DNA from: Alphaproteobacteria bacterium
Lineage (GTDB): Bacteria; Pseudomonadota; Alphaproteobacteria; Sneathiellales; Sneathiellaceae
Reading direction: 5' to 3'
DNA length: 12,062 nt
Assembly (NCBI GenBank): GCA_006226265.1
Contig: SBHH01000292.1
Coordinates: forward strand, 1 to 12,062
A program made the translations under genes and the position numbers. Below the pieces are notes generated by a model. It was not told the DNA's origin. It searched no databases and saw nothing but the letters and a program-made list of their open reading frames with translations. Positions 1 to 7,628 of the stretch are shown piece after piece (position 1 is the stretch's first letter; every line of letters starts with the position of its first letter).

Positions 1-9
1 CGTTCTCCT
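1..9 (-). promoter_or_regulatory. Probable Shine-Dalgarno of a divergent gene just outside the window
   Basis: On the minus strand the last bases before the window edge read AGGAG (positions 9-5) followed by four bases. That is the spacing of a ribosome binding site whose start codon lies just beyond position 1. The gene itself is not visible. In several alphaproteobacteria a cell-wall amidase gene lies next to rne, so that is a guess for its identity, made from family context and not from sequence. Confidence 0.4.
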
Positions 10-115
10 GTCGATGTCGATACGGGGTTCCGGCAGCCGAAAAATCGGGTCTGATCAAGTCATGGCCTGTGATGTCTTAAAATGCAGACAAGGCGCCGAC
101 GGTTTCCATAGAAAT

Positions 116-154
116 AGACTGATATCCTTCCGCTCATAAAGGGTATCCCAGTCT
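116..154 (+). promoter_or_regulatory. Hairpin in the rne leader abutting the ribosome binding site
   Basis: AGACTG at 116-121 pairs with CAGTCT at 149-154. An inner segment ATATCC (122-127) pairs with GGTAT (142-146) if one T is bulged on the left and two C on the right. The loop is about 14 bases. The stem ends directly before CGGAG (155-159), the rne Shine-Dalgarno, seven bases upstream of the ATG. Structured leaders through which RNase E controls its own mRNA are known in enterobacteria; that this one does the same is inference. Confidence 0.35.
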
Positions 155-166
155 CGGAGCTGGTAT

Positions 167-2803
167 ATGGCTACGCGTATGCTAATCGACGCGTCTCACG
201 AGGAAGAGACACGTGTCGTTATAGTAAAAGGTACCCGTCTTGAGGAATTTGATTACGAGACGGCTTCAAAAAGACAACTCAAAGGCAATATCTATCTGGC
301 AAAAGTGACGCGTGTCGAACCGTCCCTGCAGGCCGCCTTTGTCGAATATGGCGGCAACCGTCACGGTTTTCTGCCTTTCAGTGAAATTCACCCCGACTAT
401 TATCAAGTGCCGGTCGCGGATCGGGAGGCTCTTCTGGAACAGGAGGCTGCCGCCGAACGCGAGGCGAGCGCCAAAGAAGAGGCCGAGGATGACGCCCGCA
501 CCAAAGGCCGTGCCGCCAATGCGGATGACGCAACGCCGAAAGCTGTGGCCGACGGAGATACGGTTTCCGCTGACGATGCCGCAGTGCCGGATGATGAAGA
601 CGAGCATGTCGTCGACGATGCGGACGATACCCTGGGCGGTCTTGAAGTTGTCGGGGAAGGAGAAGAAGAGGATTTCGTCGAGAATCTCGGCGGTGAGGAT
701 GATGTTGAACCGCGCCGTCAGGCAAATTCCCGCCGCAATTACAAGATACAGGAAGTCATCAAGCGGCGCCAGATTCTGCTGATCCAGGTGGTGAAGGAGG
801 AGCGCGGCAACAAGGGCGCGGCGCTCACGACCTATATCTCCCTGCCCGGCCGCTACAGCGTGCTGATGCCCAACACCGGGCGTGGCGGCGGAATCAGCCG
901 CAAGATCAGCAACCCTGCGGACCGCAAGCGTCTGAAGAAAATCGCCGCCGAGCTTGACGTGCCGGAAGGGATCGGCGTGATCATCCGGACGGCGGGTTTG
1001 AGCCGGACCAAGGCGGAAATCAAGCGCGACTATGAATTCCTGATGCGGCTGTGGGACGATATCCGCGAATTGACGCTGAAATCCATTGCGCCGCATTGCG
1101 TCTATGAGGAAGCGAACCTCATCAAGCGCTGCATCCGAGATCTATATACGAAGGATGTCAGCGAAATCCTGATTGAGGGCGATGAAGGCTACAAGGTTGC
1201 GAAGGACTTCATGCGCAAGCTGATGCCGAGCCACGCGAAGAAGGTGCAGCCCTATAAGGACAAGATCCCGCTCTTCCACCGCTATCAGGTGGAGCAGCAG
1301 TTCGCCTCCATGTATCATCCAGAAGTGCATCTGAAATCAGGCGGCTATATCGTCATCAACCCGACCGAGGCGCTTGTCTCCATCGACGTCAACTCCGGCA
1401 AGGCAACGCGCGAGCGGAATGTTGAGGATACGGCGACCAAGACGAATCTGGAGGCGGCGGAGGAAATTGCCCGTCAGCTTCGCCTGCGCGACCTTGCAGG
1501 GCTTATCGTCATCGACTTCATCGACATGGACGACAATCGCAACAACAAGGCGGTTGAGCGTCGCATGAAGGATTGCCTGAAATCCGACCGTGCGCGCATC
1601 CAGGTCGGCCGGATCAGTCCCTTCGGGTTGATGGAAATGTCGCGTCAGCGGCTGCGTCCGAGCTTCCTTGAGACCAGCACGAATGTCTGCCATACCTGTG
1701 GCGGTTCGGGCTTTGTCCGTTCGATTGAATCGACCGCTCTTCTCATCATCCGCACCCTGGAAGAAGAAGGTGTCCGCGAACGGAGTGCGAAAATCACCGT
1801 CACCGTCCACACGGATGTTGCGATCTATCTGTTGAACCAGAAGCGCGCCGTCATTCAGGATCTTGAGAATCTCTATGGCATGACGATCATGATCCTTGCG
1901 GATTCGACGGCGAACCTCAATGACTACGAGATTTCCCGTGAAAAGGGCAAGCCGGGCGACATCACGCCGGTTGCGCGCGAAGTGACCCCGACCCCGGGTC
2001 ATGAGATCGAGAGCGAGGAGGAAACGGCGGAGGAGGAAAACCCGCAGCCGAAACGCCGCCGCCGCCGCCGTCGGCGGAAATCGCGTGATGACTATCGTGA
2101 TGAGAATAATGCGCAGAACGAGGCAGGCGAGCACGACAGCGTGAGCGATGCCGCTGATGGTGAAGATGACGAAAGCGGCGAGGCGAGCGAGCCCAAACGC
2201 CGTCGCCGGGGAAAGCGCGGCGGTCGCCGCCGGTCCCGTCCGTCGAATTCCGATGAGAATGCAGTGTCTTCGAACGAGGGTGAAGGCGACACAGAGAGTG
2301 GCGAAGCCTCTTCCTCAGACGAGGCGGTCGTTATTCCGATTTCAATGCCCGCTTCCGATACGGAACAGGCCGAAGAAGTGGCCGCAGTCGCTGATGAAGC
2401 GGCTTCAGTGGCTGAGGAAGAGGAAAAGCCGAAGAAGCCGCGCCGTCGCAGGAAGGCCGCTGCCGCCGAGGAAGGCGCAAGCGACAAGTCTGATGAAGTG
2501 ACGGAAGCCGCGCCGGCAGTTGCCGAGACGGCGGAAGAAGCGCCCAAAAAACCGCGCCGGACCCGCCGCAAGAAGGCGGATGCGGAAACGACTGAGGCCG
2601 CCGAGGCATCGGGCAAGAGTGAAGATACGACGCCTGCTCCTGCCGCGAGCGAAGAGCCGGCCCCTGTAAAGGAAGCCGCGCCCGAGACGGTCACTGTCCT
2701 CCCCCAGCAGGAAGAGGAAAAGCCGACGGAAGAGGTTGCCGCTGAAGTCGCACCGGAGCCGGAAGCGAAGCCGAAACGGAGCGGCTGGTGGCGTCGGGGA
2801 TAA
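167..2803 (+). CDS. rne: Ribonuclease E (RNase E/G family), degradosome scaffold
   Basis: This is the endoribonuclease that starts mRNA decay and matures rRNA and tRNA. The 878-residue protein begins with the family N-terminus (MLIDAS near residue 5) and an S1 RNA-binding region from about residue 35. That region is split by an acidic low-complexity insertion at about 88-185, as is usual in alphaproteobacteria. The catalytic core follows: D407 (SIDVNSG) and D450 (VIDFIDM) match the magnesium-binding aspartates, and C508/C511 (CHTCGG) is the zinc link that joins dimers. Beyond about residue 605 the tail is disordered, alternating acidic stretches with basic blocks near 628-640, 677-691, 754-763 and 793-803. 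It ends in SGWWRRG, matching the GWW element through which Caulobacter RNase E binds polynucleotide phosphorylase. The ATG at 167 has GGAG seven bases upstream. A strong terminator follows the stop. Confidence 0.97.
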   Translation: MATRMLIDASHEEETRVVIVKGTRLEEFDYETASKRQLKGNIYLAKVTRVEPSLQAAFVEYGGNRHGFLPFSEIHPDYYQVPVADREALLEQEAAAEREASAKEEAEDDARTKGRAANADDATPKAVADGDTVSADDAAVPDDEDEHVVDDADDTLGGLEVVGEGEEEDFVENLGGEDDVEPRRQANSRRNYKIQEVIKRRQILLIQVVKEERGNKGAALTTYISLPGRYSVLMPNTGRGGGISRKISNPADRKRLKKIAAELDVPEGIGVIIRTAGLSRTKAEIKRDYEFLMRLWDDIRELTLKSIAPHCVYEEANLIKRCIRDLYTKDVSEILIEGDEGYKVAKDFMRKLMPSHAKKVQPYKDKIPLFHRYQVEQQFASMYHPEVHLKSGGYIVINPTEALVSIDVNSGKATRERNVEDTATKTNLEAAEEIARQLRLRDLAGLIVIDFIDMDDNRNNKAVERRMKDCLKSDRARIQVGRISPFGLMEMSRQRLRPSFLETSTNVCHTCGGSGFVRSIESTALLIIRTLEEEGVRERSAKITVTVHTDVAIYLLNQKRAVIQDLENLYGMTIMILADSTANLNDYEISREKGKPGDITPVAREVTPTPGHEIESEEETAEEENPQPKRRRRRRRRKSRDDYRDENNAQNEAGEHDSVSDAADGEDDESGEASEPKRRRRGKRGGRRRSRPSNSDENAVSSNEGEGDTESGEASSSDEAVVIPISMPASDTEQAEEVAAVADEAASVAEEEEKPKKPRRRRKAAAAEEGASDKSDEVTEAAPAVAETAEEAPKKPRRTRRKKADAETTEAAEASGKSEDTTPAPAASEEPAPVKEAAPETVTVLPQQEEEKPTEEVAAEVAPEPEAKPKRSGWWRRG

Positions 2804-2829
2804 GTCCCTCACCTGCTTGCTGGTAAATG

Positions 2830-2857
2830 AAAAGGGAGCCATCCGGCTCCCTTTTTT
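2830..2857. terminator. Bidirectional rho-independent terminator between rne and the aminotransferase gene
   Basis: A perfect 11-bp stem (AAAAGGGAGCC at 2830-2840 with GGCTCCCTTTT at 2845-2855) closes a 4-base loop and continues into a run of six T. Read on the minus strand, the stem is followed by TTTT within its own base, so it can end both converging transcripts. It lies 26 bases after the rne stop and two bases before the end of the aminotransferase gene. Confidence 0.9.
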
Positions 2858-2859
2858 AT

Positions 2860-4011
2860 TCAACGATGCAGGACGGGCCAGCGTTTGAGACGGTCGATCG
2901 CCGCCTCTATGGTCGCAAAGGAACCCGCGAAGGAAAACCGCACGAAGCCATTGCCGCGATGCGGATCGAAATCGAGGCCCGGCGCGGCGGCAACGCCCGT
3001 TTCCTCCAGCATGCGTTGGCAGAAAGCCATGGAATCGTTGGTGAATTCACGCACATCCGCATAAATGTAAAAGGCCCCGTCGGCGGAGGCGAGCTTGTCG
3101 AGCCCGAGCTTTGGCAACTCCCGGAGCAGCAATTCCCGGTTCCGGGCATAGTTTGTGACATAACCTTCAAGCTCCGACATATCCTCAAACGCGGCGACGG
3201 CGGCATGCTGGCTCAAGGCAGGCGGCGAGATAAAGAGATTCTGCGCGAGCTTCTCGATATCGGCGACCATGCGCTCCGGCACGACCATCCAGCCGAGCCG
3301 CCAGCCCGTCATCGAAAAGAATTTGGAGAAGGAATTGATGATGATCGCGTCATCGGTGAGTTCCAGCGCCGTCGTCGCCGGTTCCTCATAAGTGATGCCA
3401 TGATAAATCTCATCTGAAATGAACGGCATATTCCTGTCCTGACAATATTCGACAAGAGCCGCGAGTTCATTCCGGTGAAGCATGGTGCCGGCGGGATTGG
3501 ACGGACTTGCGACGAGAAGACCATGAAGCGGCCCTTCCAGCCGGTCGATCAGTTCGGGCGTTGGCTGGAAATTCGTTGAGGCGTCACAAGGAAGCCCGAT
3601 GGGGTTGAGATCAAGCGATGTCAGGATATTGCGGTAGGCTGGATAGCCCGGCTCCGCCAGCACAACATTATCCCCTCTCTCGAATGCGGAAAGGAAGGAC
3701 AAAAGGAAGCCGCCTGAAGAACCTGTCGTGACGATGACCCGCTCGGGCGAAACCTCGACGCCATAGAAGTCTTTATAATGCTTCGCGATGGCTTCGCGAA
3801 GCGGCGTGATGCCAAGCGCGTTGGTATAGCCAATCTGCTCTCCGTCCAGTGCCCGTTTCGCGGCTTCGATCACCCGGCTGGGCGCGGACGTTGCGGGCTG
3901 TCCCACCTCCATATGGAAGACGGGATCGCCCGCCTGCTCCCGGAGGTTCGCGGCTTTAAAAACCTCCATCGCGATAAAAGGGCTGATTTCGCGGCGCATC
4001 GCTTTGTTCAT
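2860..4011 (-). CDS. Pyridoxal-phosphate aminotransferase, class I/II (aspartate aminotransferase fold)
   Basis: A 383-residue fold-type I aminotransferase, normal length for the family, probably cytoplasmic. Visible hallmarks are the substrate-loop region GYTNALG near 61-67, SNPAG at 171-175 (N172), SDEIYHG at 199-205 (D200, which contacts the pyridine nitrogen), SFSKFFSMTGWRLGW with the Schiff-base lysine K230, and R358 in FVRFSFA, the expected carboxylate-binding arginine. The amino-acid substrate cannot be read from the sequence. The ATG at 4011 has only a weak purine-rich stretch upstream. It begins 20 bases after the stop of the GGT-like gene on the same strand, so the two are probably co-transcribed. 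A link to gamma-glutamyl or glutamate metabolism is possible but inferred only from that pairing. Confidence 0.93.
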   Translation of the reverse strand: MNKAMRREISPFIAMEVFKAANLREQAGDPVFHMEVGQPATSAPSRVIEAAKRALDGEQIGYTNALGITPLREAIAKHYKDFYGVEVSPERVIVTTGSSGGFLLSFLSAFERGDNVVLAEPGYPAYRNILTSLDLNPIGLPCDASTNFQPTPELIDRLEGPLHGLLVASPSNPAGTMLHRNELAALVEYCQDRNMPFISDEIYHGITYEEPATTALELTDDAIIINSFSKFFSMTGWRLGWMVVPERMVADIEKLAQNLFISPPALSQHAAVAAFEDMSELEGYVTNYARNRELLLRELPKLGLDKLASADGAFYIYADVREFTNDSMAFCQRMLEETGVAAAPGLDFDPHRGNGFVRFSFAGSFATIEAAIDRLKRWPVLHR

Positions 4012-4031
4012 CTTCGTTTTCTCTTAGCTGG

Positions 4032-5552
4032 TTATTTCTCGACCATGGAAAGGCCATAGCCCCGCGGATCATGACGCGAAATGCAATTTGGCACCTTGCC
4101 GTCCTTGCAATAGATGGCATTGACACTCGCCAGCCGGTCCACCTCGACCGTCACCGGGAATTTCTCCTTCAGCTTCGCGACATTTTCAGGCGTCATCGCG
4201 CTTTCATACAAAAGCGGCAGCTTGTCTCCCATGGTAAAGAGGCGTGGCGTGGTAATGGCTTCCTCAAGGCGCGTATCGTTCGAGAAAATCTGCAGCGCCG
4301 TGGAAACCGAGGCGACAGTCGCCGCCGCACCGCCGGTCGCGGCACTGCCGTAGTAGAAATTCTTGTTCGGCAAATTGACGACCAGCATGGGGGATGCCAG
4401 AAACTCACCTTCATCCGCCGGGAGGTTGGGCGCCATGATGATGCCGGTGATATTTCCGACATGACCGGTGCCAAACGGCCTCTTGAGGCCGACGACACAG
4501 GCCACCGCGTTGCCTTGCGTATCGGACGTAACAAACGAGGTTGTGCCGTGGCTCATGAAGGCGGTGGCGGTATTGACCTCGCCGAAGACCTTTGCGGTTG
4601 CCGTGGCAATCTCGGTGTCAGGGATGCGCCCGCCGATACTGAGGATATTCTTGCCGTTCTTGAAAAGAAGCTGCCAGAGCTTTTCGTAGACTTCGCCTGC
4701 CGGCCCCTCCGAGACGCCAACCATATTGTTGTCGACCCTGAACATCCGAGCTTCTTTCCAGACCGGCTTGTAGTTCAGGAGGTCCAGCACCGTCACCTTG
4801 CCGCCCGCGTGGCTTGCATCCTCAACGAAGGTGCGTGCCCAGTTGCCGGAATAGAAAGAGGCCCCACCCTCCGATCGGAGCGAAGACAGGAGACTGCCAA
4901 GCCGCACCTGGCGGATTTTGCTACCCTCCGCCACAAACTGACCATTATCGTCCTTAAATATATGTTCGAGCGTGTAGTCGAGGGTGAACTTGTCCTGATT
5001 GAGAACCATCGCCATATATTGCGCGCGGGACAAGGGCTCGCCGAAATTGGCGATCTGCTCGGCCCGGGTCAGGATCAACGACCAGTCGAGCTTGCCATAG
5101 CGGGCCTGCAGGGCCGTAATGCCCCGGATATTGCCGGGAATCGCGATATCGCCGCCCTTCACCGGCGATTTGTTAGGGAACTGCAGATTTTCAAGCTTGT
5201 TACTCGCCCTGTCATAGACAAGGCATTCGCCGCCGCCGCCAAGAGACGCCGCAACCGGGTATGTCACGGCAAGCGTGAAATAGAGCGCCGCTGCCGCGTC
5301 CGCCGCCGTTCCGCCCGAAGAGAGGATATCCTCGGCCACCAGGGTTGCGCGGGGTTCGTCAGAGGCAACACCGCCCAGCATCCCCTCAATATTGCCGATC
5401 TGGCCAAGTGGAACGGAAGGCCCGCCGCAGGCGTTGAGCAAAAGAGCGCTGCCGGTCAAAAGCGGGGCGGCATAACGCGTCCATTGACGCAGCCGGCCTC
5501 CGATCTTACGTTTGGGCAGTGATAGAAGGATATCTTTCTTGATAAAACGCAT
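4032..5552 (-). CDS. Gamma-glutamyltransferase-like lipoprotein with unusual active-site motifs
   Basis: From the ATG at 5552 the product is 506 residues. A basic N-terminus is followed by a hydrophobic stretch and lipobox LNAC, with C42 as the predicted lipidated cysteine; the next residue is Gly, which favours outer-membrane sorting. The rest follows the gamma-glutamyltransferase (Ntn hydrolase) layout: GGTAADAA at 80-87, SLGGGGE at 103-109, an IPGNIRG turn near 138-144, the presumed autocleavage site HGTTSF with candidate nucleophile T337, PFGTG at 359-363, a glycine-rich ATGGAAA at 405-411 and DPRGYG at 495-500. Departures are clear: the family TTH is TTS, and the REx segment that supplies the glutamate-binding arginine reads LQFPNKSP. 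Activity on glutathione is therefore doubtful. A longer frame reaches 5702, but only this start gives a sensible export signal. Confidence 0.85.
   Translation of the reverse strand: MRFIKKDILLSLPKRKIGGRLRQWTRYAAPLLTGSALLLNACGGPSVPLGQIGNIEGMLGGVASDEPRATLVAEDILSSGGTAADAAAALYFTLAVTYPVAASLGGGGECLVYDRASNKLENLQFPNKSPVKGGDIAIPGNIRGITALQARYGKLDWSLILTRAEQIANFGEPLSRAQYMAMVLNQDKFTLDYTLEHIFKDDNGQFVAEGSKIRQVRLGSLLSSLRSEGGASFYSGNWARTFVEDASHAGGKVTVLDLLNYKPVWKEARMFRVDNNMVGVSEGPAGEVYEKLWQLLFKNGKNILSIGGRIPDTEIATATAKVFGEVNTATAFMSHGTTSFVTSDTQGNAVACVVGLKRPFGTGHVGNITGIIMAPNLPADEGEFLASPMLVVNLPNKNFYYGSAATGGAAATVASVSTALQIFSNDTRLEEAITTPRLFTMGDKLPLLYESAMTPENVAKLKEKFPVTVEVDRLASVNAIYCKDGKVPNCISRHDPRGYGLSMVEK
5484..5512 (+). 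promoter_or_regulatory. Candidate promoter for the M48 protease gene, inside the GGT-like coding region
   Basis: TTGACG at 5484-5489 matches five of six bases of the -35 consensus. A 17-base gap leads to TACGTT at 5507-5512, a poor -10 with three matches. Initiation near 5519 would leave a leader of about 20 bases before the TTG start at 5539. Strong -35 with weak -10 boxes are common in alphaproteobacteria, but chance cannot be excluded. Confidence 0.3.
5524..5541 (+). promoter_or_regulatory. Ribosome binding site fixing a TTG start for the M48 gene
   Basis: AGAAGGA at 5524-5530 is a good Shine-Dalgarno eight bases upstream of TTG at 5539. Starting there gives a compact signal peptide (MIKR, hydrophobic core, SLA). 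The earlier TTG at 5512 lacks a recognisable ribosome binding site and would add nine polar residues. Confidence 0.7.
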
Positions 5553-6885
5553 ATTAACGCCGGTTTCCATTCTGCTTGTTCTGGTTCTGTCTGTACAGCA
5601 ATCCCTTGCTAAACAGACGGGGCCGTCCTTTATCCGTGACGCTGAAATTGAGCATACCCTGCGGTCTTTCGCAAGGCCCCTGTTCAAGGCCGCGAACCTC
5701 AACAGCGATGCGGTCGAGATTTATATCATCAACAGTAAGGATATTAACGCCTTTGTCGCGGGCGGTCAGCGCCTCTTTGTCTATGTCGGGCTTCTGGAGC
5801 GGGTCGAGAACCCTGGCCAGTTGAAAGGGGTGATCGCCCATGAAACCGGTCATATCGCGGGCGGCCATCTCGCCCGCGGTCAGGAGGCAATGAAGAACGC
5901 CAGCATCAAGCAGATCATCGGCATGTTGCTAGGCGGGCTTGCTGCGGCGGCGGGTGGCGCCGGCGCGGGCGCGGCGGTCATGCTGGGATCGGGTGACGCA
6001 GCCACCAAATCCTATCTGCAATACAGCCGGAACCAGGAATCCTCTGCCGACCAGGCGGCCATCACCTTTCTTGACCGTACCCATCAGTCGGGCCGTGGCA
6101 TGCTGGAGTTCCTGAAAATCATCGGTGCCGATGAATACAGGCCGCAGACGACCGTTTCCTCCTTCTACCGGAGCCATCCGGTGAGCGCCGATCGCATCGT
6201 GGCTCTTGAGCAGCGGGTCAAGGTTTCGCCCTACAAGGATGTGCCGGATAGCCCTGAAGATATCGAGGCGCTGAAACGCATGCAGGCAAAGCTTTATGCT
6301 TTCACCAACCCCTTGAACAAGACATTGCATGAATATCCTCTGTCGGATAAAAGTATTCCGGCGCGCTATGCCCGGGCGATCGGCTATTTCCGCTATCCCG
6401 ATCTCGACAAGTCGATGGCAGAGATCAACAGTCTGATTAATGAAGAGCCTTCCAACCCCTACTTTTATGAATTGAAGGGGCAGGCACTTTACGAAAACGG
6501 GAATATCGCCGATGCGCTGAAACCGCTTTCGACCGCGGCGGACCTTGCCCCGGACGAGCCACTGATCCTCACGCTTTACGGGACGGTACTGAACGCCACA
6601 GGAGACTTGCAGGATTCGGAAAAGGCGATTGTCGTTCTCAACGAGGCGCTTGCCCTCGACCCAAACGATGGGAACACCTGGGACCAGGCTGCGATTGCCT
6701 ACAGCCGCACGGGTGATAACGGCATGCTTTCACTTGCAAGTGCCGAACGGTCCCTCCTTGAAGGGAATGCGGAAAAGGCGATTTTTCATGCGAAACGCGC
6801 CCTCAATTTCTTTAAGGCAGGGACTCCAGCCCGGCTTCGGGCACAGGACATCATCACTATTGCCGAAGGATTGCAACGGAAATAG
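5539..6885 (+). CDS. Secreted M48-family zinc metalloprotease with C-terminal TPR repeats (BepA/YfgC-like)
   Basis: Predicted to work in the periplasm in outer-membrane protein quality control, as the relative BepA does. With the TTG start the protein has 448 residues. A signal peptide runs to about residue 24 (SLA then KQTG). The M48 domain holds HETGH at 101-105, with H101, H105 and catalytic E102; the third zinc ligand is E167 in NQESSAD, and RSHPVSADR lies near 211-219. An alanine/glycine-rich hydrophobic stretch lies at about 126-151. The C-terminal third (about 300-440) shows TPR-like helical pairs, such as GQALYENGNIADALKPL and NEALALDPND. The start overlaps the divergent GGT-like gene by 14 bases. 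Such genes often stand beside a dsbA-like gene in alphaproteobacteria, which is nearly the case here. Confidence 0.92.
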   Translation: MIKRILTPVSILLVLVLSVQQSLAKQTGPSFIRDAEIEHTLRSFARPLFKAANLNSDAVEIYIINSKDINAFVAGGQRLFVYVGLLERVENPGQLKGVIAHETGHIAGGHLARGQEAMKNASIKQIIGMLLGGLAAAAGGAGAGAAVMLGSGDAATKSYLQYSRNQESSADQAAITFLDRTHQSGRGMLEFLKIIGADEYRPQTTVSSFYRSHPVSADRIVALEQRVKVSPYKDVPDSPEDIEALKRMQAKLYAFTNPLNKTLHEYPLSDKSIPARYARAIGYFRYPDLDKSMAEINSLINEEPSNPYFYELKGQALYENGNIADALKPLSTAADLAPDEPLILTLYGTVLNATGDLQDSEKAIVVLNEALALDPNDGNTWDQAAIAYSRTGDNGMLSLASAERSLLEGNAEKAIFHAKRALNFFKAGTPARLRAQDIITIAEGLQRK

Positions 6886-6911
6886 CGGCAGGCCCGTCCG
6901 GGGGCCTGCCG
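6886..6911. terminator. Hairpin terminator between the M48 gene and mscL
   Basis: A perfect 10-bp GC-rich stem (CGGCAGGCCC at 6886-6895 with GGGCCTGCCG at 6902-6911) encloses a 6-base loop. It begins directly after the M48 stop and ends seven bases before the mscL stop, so it serves converging genes. Neither side has a strong T run (CTTCTCT on +, CTATTT on -). Confidence 0.7.
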
Positions 6912-6918
6912 GCCTTCT

Positions 6919-7362
6919 CTATTGACCGCTGTTCTTCGCTTTCAAAAGATCGCGGATTTCCTCAAGCAGGACTTCTTCGCGCGGTGGTGCGGGCGGCTCT
7001 GCCGGGGCTTCCTCCTTCGCCTCTTCTTTCTTTGTGAAGCGGTTGATCTGCTTGATCAACAGGAACACGGCAAAGGCAACGATGATAAAGCTGATGACCG
7101 TATTGATGAAGGCGCCGTAGTTGAGCGTGACTGCCCCGGCCTCCTTCGCGGCGGCAAGCGATGGGTAACTTCCCCCCGAGAGGGTGACGAAAAAGTCCGT
7201 AAAATCGACCCCGCCGAGCAGAAGCCCGATCGGTGGCATGATCACATCGTTGACCAGCGATTTCACAATAGTGCCGAAAGCCGCGCCGATGATGATACCA
7301 ACCGCCATATCGACGACATTTCCGCGCATGGCGAATTCTTTGAATTCCTTGAAAATAGACAT
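6919..7362 (-). CDS. mscL: Large-conductance mechanosensitive channel MscL
   Basis: An inner-membrane channel that opens under membrane tension and releases solutes during hypo-osmotic shock. The 147-residue protein is of normal family length. It has the amphipathic N-terminal helix ([11 protein letters not shown]), first transmembrane segment with the pore motif [18 protein letters not shown] at 16-33, NDVIMPPIG at 38-46, a periplasmic loop at about 52-80, second transmembrane segment at about 84-105, and the basic cluster RFTKKEE. The cytoplasmic tail contains a proline/alanine/glutamate linker (AEPPAPP) and ends in the typical helix [13 protein letters not shown]. Its own promoter is proposed upstream. 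The gene converges with the M48 gene and is divergent from the DsbA-like gene. Confidence 0.97.
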   Translation of the reverse strand: MSIFKEFKEFAMRGNVVDMAVGIIIGAAFGTIVKSLVNDVIMPPIGLLLGGVDFTDFFVTLSGGSYPSLAAAKEAGAVTLNYGAFINTVISFIIVAFAVFLLIKQINRFTKKEEAKEEAPAEPPAPPREEVLLEEIRDLLKAKNSGQ

Positions 7363-7449
7363 TGCCTACACACCCCTATCCAAGAACAAAACAAACTTCA
7401 CTTGCTATGCACCCATTTTTTCTGGCTGCTTTTTGAAGGATACTGGTCA

Positions 7450-7477
7450 AGTATAGGCGGTATTTGAAAAGGTGCAA
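7450..7477 (-). promoter_or_regulatory. Candidate mscL promoter
   Basis: On the minus strand, TTGCAC (7477-7472) and TATACT (7455-7450, five of six matches to the -10 consensus) are separated by 16 bases. Transcription would begin near 7443, giving a leader of about 80 bases. The -35 is weak. Confidence 0.35.
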
Positions 7478-7566
7478 TTGTATTTAAGCAGAGCCGGATA
7501 TGGCCATTTCTGTTCAGCCTGTGTGCCTGCCCGCCGGAAAATACGGCCGTTCACGGGAAAGTTTCT

Positions 7567-7594
7567 TTGAAAATGCTGCCGTATCCCTCATAAT
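7567..7594 (+). promoter_or_regulatory. Sigma-70-type promoter for the DsbA-like gene
   Basis: TTGAAA at 7567-7572 (five of six matches) and CATAAT at 7589-7594 (five of six) are spaced 16 bases apart. The expected start near 7601 gives a leader of about 27 bases before the ATG at 7629, containing AAGG at 7613-7616. Confidence 0.55.
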
Positions 7595-7628
7595 CCGGGA
7601 AAATTTTCTGACAAGGTAAATTCCTGAA

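Noticed and set aside
266..1096. Minus-strand frame of 276 codons inside rne
   Set aside because: It lies wholly within the rne S1 and core coding region and has no features of its own.
4071..5522. Long + strand open frame (483 codons) opposite the GGT-like gene
   Set aside because: It is antisense to a gene with clear family motifs and lipobox. Its product is rich in Arg, His and Gly, shows no domain, and is the usual high-GC shadow frame.
5553..5702. N-terminal extension of the GGT-like gene by 50 residues
   Set aside because: The extension would bury the signal sequence and lipobox far from the N-terminus and overlap more of the M48 gene.
7500..7619. Small + strand ORF of 39 codons ending nine bases before the DsbA-like start
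   Set aside because: A leader peptide was considered, but it has no good ribosome binding site, its codon bias is unremarkable, and the best DsbA promoter lies inside it.
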